Made by a program: the position numbers and the translations under genes. This document shows, one piece after another, positions 14,962 to 19,388 of a stretch of 19,388 nt of DNA. This DNA comes from JAHFOW01 sp964370795 (GTDB lineage: Bacteria > Planctomycetota > Brocadiia > Brocadiales > Brocadiaceae). A model generated the notes under the pieces. That model was not told where the DNA came from. It searched no databases and saw only the letters and a list, made by a program, of their open reading frames with translations. The stretch covers positions 1-19,388 of the forward strand of contig CAYJME010000043.1 of the NCBI GenBank assembly GCA_964370795.1. The letters run 5' to 3'. Within the stretch, counting starts at the first letter, position 1. Each line of letters starts with the position of its first letter.

Positions 14962-15327
14962 TCAGTGTTTTGTAAATTCTTTCAGACATATTTCTATATC
15001 GTCTGTACTGAACGGCTTGGTAATCACCATCTTTGCACCTTTCTTCATTGCCTCACGTACCACTTCTTCATCAGTATAGGCAGTGATAATTACGATATTT
15101 GAACTCAATCGTGCTATCTGTATTTGTTCAAGCAATTCGATACCGTCCATCCCGGGCATCTGTACATCGAGTAAGATGATCGAATAGCACTTTCTTCTTA
15201 TTTCTTCCAATGCCTCAAATCCATTATTCACTGCCTTTGTCTCATAACCGAGGTCTGACAGGGAATTCGATAACACCTTTCGATACCCTTCCTCATCGTC
15301 TACAATAAGAATTCTTCTTGTTATCAT
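14962..15327 (-). CDS. Single-domain response regulator (REC only)
   Basis: This is a 121-residue receiver domain with no output domain. Acidic residues Asp10 and Asp11, phospho-acceptor Asp54 (ILLDVQMPGMDG), Thr82 (IITAYTD) and Lys104 (ITKPF) are all present, so phosphorylation should be possible. The open frame extends 38 codons upstream, but receiver homology begins at MITRRILIVDDEEGY, which sets the start at 15327. The ribosome binding site is weak (CGAGAT). No histidine kinase is encoded in the window, so its phosphodonor is unknown. The gene leads a codirectional series RR, dCache, PAS, narK. CheY/Spo0F-like proteins act by protein contacts; possible partners here are the PAS protein and the GGDEF-EAL protein (inference). 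Confidence 0.92.
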   Translation of the reverse strand: MITRRILIVDDEEGYRKVLSNSLSDLGYETKAVNNGFEALEEIRRKCYSIILLDVQMPGMDGIELLEQIQIARLSSNIVIITAYTDEEVVREAMKKGAKMVITKPFSTDDIEICLKEFTKH

Positions 15328-15375
15328 TTTGTAATCTCGACTTTTTGAATTGAAACTATTTGATAGATATATTTG

Positions 15376-15389
15376 GCAATCGACATACC
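15376..15389 (-). promoter_or_regulatory. Possible sigma-54 (-24/-12) promoter for the response-regulator gene
   Basis: On the minus strand, GGTATGTCGATTGC has GG and GC separated by exactly 10 bases, with TTGC at the -12 element; the -24 element GGTAT deviates from GGCAC. It would start transcription about 35-40 bases before the response-regulator ATG. A GG-N10-GC match is easy to find by chance, so this is tentative. Confidence 0.25.
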
Positions 15390-15489
15390 CCCTGGAAAAT
15401 AAAAAACGGTCGGATTGCTCCAACAGTTTGTCATTGAACAAGTTACAAAAAATAAAATATTTTCAGAGGGATTTTTTGAAAATCAAACT

Positions 15490-15504
15490 GGAAACAATTT
15501 GTTT
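15490..15504. repeat. 15-base palindromic repeat, copy 1 (possible operator)
   Basis: GGAAACAATTTGTTT is exactly repeated at 15583-15597. This copy is followed by C, giving the perfect inverted repeat GAAACAA-T-TTGTTTC at 15491-15505. It lies about 110 bases upstream of the possible sigma-54 promoter, a distance suited to an enhancer-type site. Confidence 0.5.
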
Positions 15505-15582
15505 CATGCTGATTTTCCCATGAAATATCATAAATACTTAAATAACAGGGGTTTGAGAGGTAATAGCAGACAGTTAATAAGT

Positions 15583-15597
15583 GGAAACAATTTGTTT
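15583..15597. repeat. 15-base palindromic repeat, copy 2 (possible operator)
   Basis: This is an exact second copy of GGAAACAATTTGTTT, 93 bases from the first (start to start), close to nine helical turns. The inner AAACAA-T-TTGTTT symmetry is kept. Confidence 0.5.
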
Positions 15598-15877
15598 ACA
15601 TTTGAGGATTTTTGCTGAGTACAGAAATGCAGCTTTAGAGACAAGGAAAAGGGATCTGGTGAAACGTAATAGCCGTAAAAGCTAAAGTTTTGACCCTGTG
15701 ACCTTCCAGAAATGATATTTTTTGAGGTGAGGATAAAATGGAGGCGAGGATTTTAGCAGTGGCGATGTTGTGGAGGCTATGGTGAATCATCTATAAACAT
15801 AAAGACATATTTCGTCTGTAGTTTCATACATGCCCTCCCTGTTTTACTCTTGAGACAAAATAACACGGGCATTTCAC

Positions 15878-18508
15878 TTACCGCCTATTCACACAAACCC
15901 TATCTTGCGTCATTGTTTTTTCAAATGCATCAGGCGGCAACGGTTCGCAGTAAAACCGTCCCTGTACTTCATCGCATTTCATATCTTTCAGATAATTGAG
16001 TTGGCTTTCTGTCTCGACTCCTTCTGCAATAACCCTGAATTCCAAGCCCTTCGCAAGGGCAATAATTGAGGCCACAATTACCCTGTCCTTCTCATCATTG
16101 ACAATACCATGCACAAAATTTTTGCAAATTTTAATCTTACTGATGGGAAATTTTTTGAGATAAGTTAAGGAAGAAAACCCGGTTCCGAAATCATCGATAG
16201 CGATTTTAATTCCCATCTTGCTTAACCTGGATAGCTTATGAATCGTAGTCTCCATGTCTTTCATGGCAATGCCCTCAGTAATTTCCAAACCTAACAAGTG
16301 GGGCTTTATATCTGCCTCTTTTAAAACCGAGGTAATCATTTCTACCAGGTTTCGCTGCTGGAAGGTATGCGCAGAAAGATTCACCGCAACGCATGTCGGC
16401 TTAAAACCTATATCCTGCCAAGTCTTAATCTGTTCGCATACGGTATTCAATACCAGTTCGTCGATAGAAACGATGAGTCCGGTATCCTCCGCCAGCACAA
16501 GAAAATCATCCGGAAGAATCAATCCCTTTTCAGGATGTTGCCAGCGTACCAATGCCTCCATACCCACAATCATACCATCCACAATATTTACCTGTGGCTG
16601 GTAGTGTACAACAAAATCCTTACCTTCCAGGGCGCGACGCATGGCATTTTCCATCAACATCTTCTCGAAATATTTCGTATGCATCGCCGGATTATAAAAC
16701 TGGTAATTATTCCTGCCCTGTTCCTTGGCATGGTACATAGCAACATCCGCATTCTTGAGCAATGTTTCAACGCTTTTTCCATCATACGGATAGAGTGCAA
16801 TCCCGATACTCGCCGTGACGTAAAGCTCGTATCCGCAAATATTCCACGACTTTATAAAGACATTCAGGATTTTCTCCGTTATTTGAGTTATATGTTCTAT
16901 ATGGGTGATTCCTGGCAATAACAAGGAAAACTCGTCTCCCCCTAATCGTGCAATCGTGTCGTCTTCACGCACACATTTTCTTAGTTTATGGGCAACTTCA
17001 CGCAACAATTGGTCTCCCGCCGTATGTCCAAGGGTATCATTAATCATCTTAAATCTATCCAGGTCCAGAAACATAACAGCCATCAATTCTTTATTACGAT
17101 GCGCATGCGCTAGCGCCAGGGTCAACCGGTCATTAAACAATACCCTGTTTGGTAAATCAGTCAGTGCGTCATGATGAGCAACATATCTAATCTCGTCTTC
17201 CGCCCGCTTACGTTCGGTAATGTCCACAAAGGTTATCACAGAACCGACTCGCACCTCATTCTGGTTCATGGGATGCGACCAATACTCGACAGGAAACCGT
17301 GTCCCATCCGCACGCCAAAAGACTTCGTCGCCCACATGGCTGCTTTTTCCATACCTGTATGACTCATAGATCGGACATTCTTTAAGGGAATAAGGTACTC
17401 CATCCGCTCTGGTATGATGGATCATCGTATGCATATTCTTGCCAATTAAGTCACGGGCATCACGGTAACCGAGCATGTCAACACAGGCTAAATTGGCAAA
17501 GGTGCAATTACCCTGGTTGTCAGTTCCATAAATGCCTTCTGCGGTAGAATCCAAGAGTAGCCGGAATCGCTCCTCGCTCATACGCAATGCCTCCGCCCCC
17601 CGTTTGTTGTTAACGCCTAGCGATAGTATGTCCGACGCCGACAACAGTACTTTTAAGGTAAATTCCGTGAGCGGCTTACGAGCAAATATTACCATTACCC
17701 CTATCAAACGGTTTTCAATAATTAACGGATAACCAGCAAAGGCGGTTATCCCCTCTTTCCTTGCCCAGTCACTGTCACAGATATGTGTATCGCTGATCAC
17801 CGAGTTGGTAATATAAGGTTTACGATCCTGAGCAATAAGGCCGATTCTGAATTTTCCAACGGGTATCTGGTTCGTAAAACCTTCCTTGTAAATATGTATT
17901 CCAGCGCTCGCCTGTAACTCCAGTATATTTTCTTTATCATTGAGCAGCCAGATGCGGGCACATGCGGCATCGAGATTATTGACCACAGCTTCCATGCACA
18001 GACAAAGGATTTCACACACGTTATCGCCCCTCGCAAGGGCGACACCCACGTCTTTAACAAACGTCGTGAGGCGTATCCGCTCCATCAATTCTTCCGTCTT
18101 CTTCTGATCGGTGATATCCCTCCAGATACTCACCTTTACGCCTTCTTCTTCAACGTCTACTTTTTCCAGAAGCGATACGTTAACGCTAAGGTGCTTATCC
18201 CCATCCGGTTTTGGCAGCGCAAATTCGATGTTGTGGTATGCGCCTCCCGAATGAATACGATTCTCTAATTCAGCCCAGCGTTTTGCAGCATCTTTCCCAA
18301 GTTGATCTAACCAGTAGAATAAATTCGTCTCTACAACATCACGCCACTGTCGGCCAAAAAATTGACAAAACGCCTCATTCGCAACGATAATGTTATGGCC
18401 GCCATCGGTAATGACAATTCCATCAGCCGAGGCGCGCAGCAGTCTATCAAAAAACTTAATCGTCCTCCGGGCGGTCTTTATCTCATTCCTTTCAGAGTTT
18501 TCATTCAT
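15878..18508 (-). CDS. PAS-GAF-PAS-GGDEF-EAL cyclic-di-GMP signalling protein
   Basis: This is an 876-residue soluble protein. PAS covers about 20-130, GAF about 145-300, a second PAS about 310-435, GGDEF about 440-605 and EAL about 615-865. GGDEF is intact at 523-527, with an RxxD inhibitory site (REDD, 514-517) five residues before it, so diguanylate cyclase activity is possible. EAL is intact at 651-653, with NLSAHTFQQ, LEITEG, DDFGTGFSSL, IAEGVET and VQG also present; the KID motif reads KIC at Cys795. Both activities are therefore plausible, and the net direction is unknown. There is no transmembrane segment or signal peptide, so the PAS and GAF domains sense something in the cytoplasm. 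Its ATG overlaps the TGA of the upstream molybdoenzyme gene (ATGA), implying translational coupling and a shared transcript. Confidence 0.94.
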   Translation of the reverse strand: MNENSERNEIKTARRTIKFFDRLLRASADGIVITDGGHNIIVANEAFCQFFGRQWRDVVETNLFYWLDQLGKDAAKRWAELENRIHSGGAYHNIEFALPKPDGDKHLSVNVSLLEKVDVEEEGVKVSIWRDITDQKKTEELMERIRLTTFVKDVGVALARGDNVCEILCLCMEAVVNNLDAACARIWLLNDKENILELQASAGIHIYKEGFTNQIPVGKFRIGLIAQDRKPYITNSVISDTHICDSDWARKEGITAFAGYPLIIENRLIGVMVIFARKPLTEFTLKVLLSASDILSLGVNNKRGAEALRMSEERFRLLLDSTAEGIYGTDNQGNCTFANLACVDMLGYRDARDLIGKNMHTMIHHTRADGVPYSLKECPIYESYRYGKSSHVGDEVFWRADGTRFPVEYWSHPMNQNEVRVGSVITFVDITERKRAEDEIRYVAHHDALTDLPNRVLFNDRLTLALAHAHRNKELMAVMFLDLDRFKMINDTLGHTAGDQLLREVAHKLRKCVREDDTIARLGGDEFSLLLPGITHIEHITQITEKILNVFIKSWNICGYELYVTASIGIALYPYDGKSVETLLKNADVAMYHAKEQGRNNYQFYNPAMHTKYFEKMLMENAMRRALEGKDFVVHYQPQVNIVDGMIVGMEALVRWQHPEKGLILPDDFLVLAEDTGLIVSIDELVLNTVCEQIKTWQDIGFKPTCVAVNLSAHTFQQRNLVEMITSVLKEADIKPHLLGLEITEGIAMKDMETTIHKLSRLSKMGIKIAIDDFGTGFSSLTYLKKFPISKIKICKNFVHGIVNDEKDRVIVASIIALAKGLEFRVIAEGVETESQLNYLKDMKCDEVQGRFYCEPLPPDAFEKTMTQDRVCVNRR

Positions 18509-19388
18509 AAGGATTTCCCTGCATGTACAACTTTACGGAGCGTAACAGCGCAATATTTCAACTCAGGCTGCTTAGAGTGATCGTCGCAAGCTGGATTGCA
18601 AACCAGGTTGGCAAGCCTGTCATCAACCATATCAATAGAGCTGCCATAATGAAAATTCATATAAATGTTGCCGGTACGCATACGGTCGGTAAGCCGGGCA
18701 GCGCCCCGGACGCTACCGCGCCGTGATGCAACCTCTACTTCATCCCCTTCAGCAATTCCGATGGGCACGGCATCGGATGGATGTATTTCAATGAAATTTG
18801 CAGGTTCAATATCGTTGAGATGCTTAACTCTACCCGTACGGGTACGGGTATTGAAATGGCTGGCAAGACGGCCCGTGATGAGAACAAAAGGATACTCTTC
18901 GGTCGTCGTTTCCGCCGGCTCTTTGTAATCACGGGCAAGTAACGCAGCGCGGCCGTCCGGTCGGGGAAATCTCATATCCGTAAATAATCGGGGCGTGCCT
19001 GGGTGATCAGAAGCCGGACAGGGCAACTGTGGGCCTGTCTGATTCCGAAGGCGTTCGTAACTCACGCCGCTCATATCACAGATACGCCCGCGGGTCATAC
19101 CCTTCCATTCTTCAAATATTTCTTCCGGAGATGTGTAGGGAAATTCTTCCGTGAACCCCATAGCCCTTGCCACAAGCCAAATAATTTCACAATCAGATTT
19201 TGCTGTACCGGGCGGTTCAATAACCTTTTCTACCAGTTCAATGCGTCTTTCCGAAGAAATAAATGTTCCCGTCTTCTCACACCATTGAGTACCGGCAAAA
19301 ATAACATCTGCCAGCCTGGTCGTTTCCGTGGGATGAAAGATATCCTGCACCACCAGTAATTCTGCCTTTTCAAGGGCCTCTTTTACCC
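18505..19388 (-). CDS. NasA-type molybdopterin oxidoreductase, C-terminal part (assimilatory nitrate reductase-like)
   Basis: This is the C-terminal 293 residues of a bis-MGD molybdoenzyme; the frame runs open to the window edge, so the N-terminal Fe-S and catalytic parts lie outside. LLVVQDIFHPTETTRLADVIF belongs to the second molybdopterin-binding region, followed by WCEKTGTFISSERRIELVE. DMSGVSYERL, HPGTPRLFTD and FPRPDGRAAL are typical of NasA/NarB-type enzymes. The C-terminal cofactor-binding beta-barrel shows LITGRLASHFNTRTRTGR, GIAEGDEVEVASRRGSVRG and the closing SKQPELKYCAV. The likely reaction is cytoplasmic reduction of nitrate to nitrite; a formate dehydrogenase relative cannot be fully excluded without the N-terminus. 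Its TGA overlaps the start of the GGDEF-EAL gene. It lies in the same strand block as narK. Confidence 0.85.
   Translation of the reverse strand, partial: VKEALEKAELLVVQDIFHPTETTRLADVIFAGTQWCEKTGTFISSERRIELVEKVIEPPGTAKSDCEIIWLVARAMGFTEEFPYTSPEEIFEEWKGMTRGRICDMSGVSYERLRNQTGPQLPCPASDHPGTPRLFTDMRFPRPDGRAALLARDYKEPAETTTEEYPFVLITGRLASHFNTRTRTGRVKHLNDIEPANFIEIHPSDAVPIGIAEGDEVEVASRRGSVRGAARLTDRMRTGNIYMNFHYGSSIDMVDDRLANLVCNPACDDHSKQPELKYCAVTLRKVVHAGKSL

Larger units (their letters stand above)
15328..15877. other. 550-base intergenic region without a convincing gene
   Basis: It separates the GGDEF-EAL gene stop from the response-regulator start, both on the minus strand. It holds a possible sigma-54 promoter near 15376-15389 and two copies of GGAAACAATTTGTTT (15490 and 15583). 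A stretch at 15620-15850 has no recognisable feature. Its only reading frames are short: 67 codons on plus (15415-15618) and 51 on minus (15635-15790), neither with a family I recognise. The stretch could be regulatory leader, the remnant of a mobile element, or both. Confidence 0.6.

Noticed and set aside
15328..15441. 38-residue N-terminal extension of the response regulator
   Set aside because: Receiver homology begins at the ATG at 15327, and the extension crosses the possible promoter.
15490..15597. Start of a CRISPR array (repeat copies 93 bases apart)
   Set aside because: There are only two 15-base copies, the spacing is too long for spacers, and no cas genes are present.
15415..15618. 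67-codon open frame on plus in the large intergenic region
   Set aside because: No ribosome binding site or family resemblance, and it runs across both copies of the palindromic repeat, which argues for non-coding sequence.
15635..15790. 51-codon open frame on minus (begins MIHHSLHNIATAK)
   Set aside because: No convincing ribosome binding site and no family recognised. It is kept only as part of the unexplained stretch and not called as a gene.
16367..16921. 184-codon open frame on plus, opposite the GGDEF-EAL gene
   Set aside because: It mirrors conserved GGDEF/EAL codons on the other strand, and the composition is not protein-like.

Overview
The window looks like a piece of a Gram-negative bacterial chromosome of moderate to low GC. 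It has lipoprotein and signal-peptide genes, an Slp-type outer-membrane lipoprotein, many short intergenic palindromes, and a nitrogen-oriented gene set (ammonium channel, nitrate/nitrite porter, NasA-type molybdoenzyme). My best guess is an anammox-type planctomycete (Brocadiales). That rests on gene content and general resemblance only; the window has no rRNA and no anammox marker gene.

Left part (1-3859): the decayed 3' end of a dinB-like Y-family polymerase gene with two frameshifts and an apparent internal deletion; ychF (-); a divergent promoter region; an M50 site-2-type membrane protease (+); a cluster of interspersed-repeat sequence; and mnmA (+). Middle part (3890-10129): a secreted M4-like zinc metalloprotease (-), an exported TPR protein (-), an ammonium channel Amt (-, GTG start) and a divergent Slp-family lipoprotein (+). 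No glnK lies beside amt.

Right part (10231-19388): everything is on the minus strand. In transcription order it holds the C-terminal part of a NasA-type molybdopterin oxidoreductase; a PAS-GAF-PAS-GGDEF-EAL protein joined to it by a 4-base ATGA overlap; a 550-base non-coding stretch with a repeated palindrome and a possible sigma-54 promoter; a single-domain response regulator; a membrane dCache sensor without any output domain; a stand-alone PAS protein; a NarK-type nitrate/nitrite porter; and a SLAC1/TehA-family channel with an added soluble C-terminal domain.

The right part is the most interesting. Parts that usually sit in one sensor kinase or chemoreceptor (Cache, PAS, REC) are separate genes upstream of narK, with no kinase in the window, and a c-di-GMP enzyme is translationally coupled to a nitrate-reductase-type gene. 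A nitrate- or nitrite-responsive control module is an inference from this order; the sequence does not prove it. Several intergenic regions carry palindromes that look like genome-wide interspersed repeats. I saw no tRNA, rRNA, CRISPR array or intact insertion sequence.
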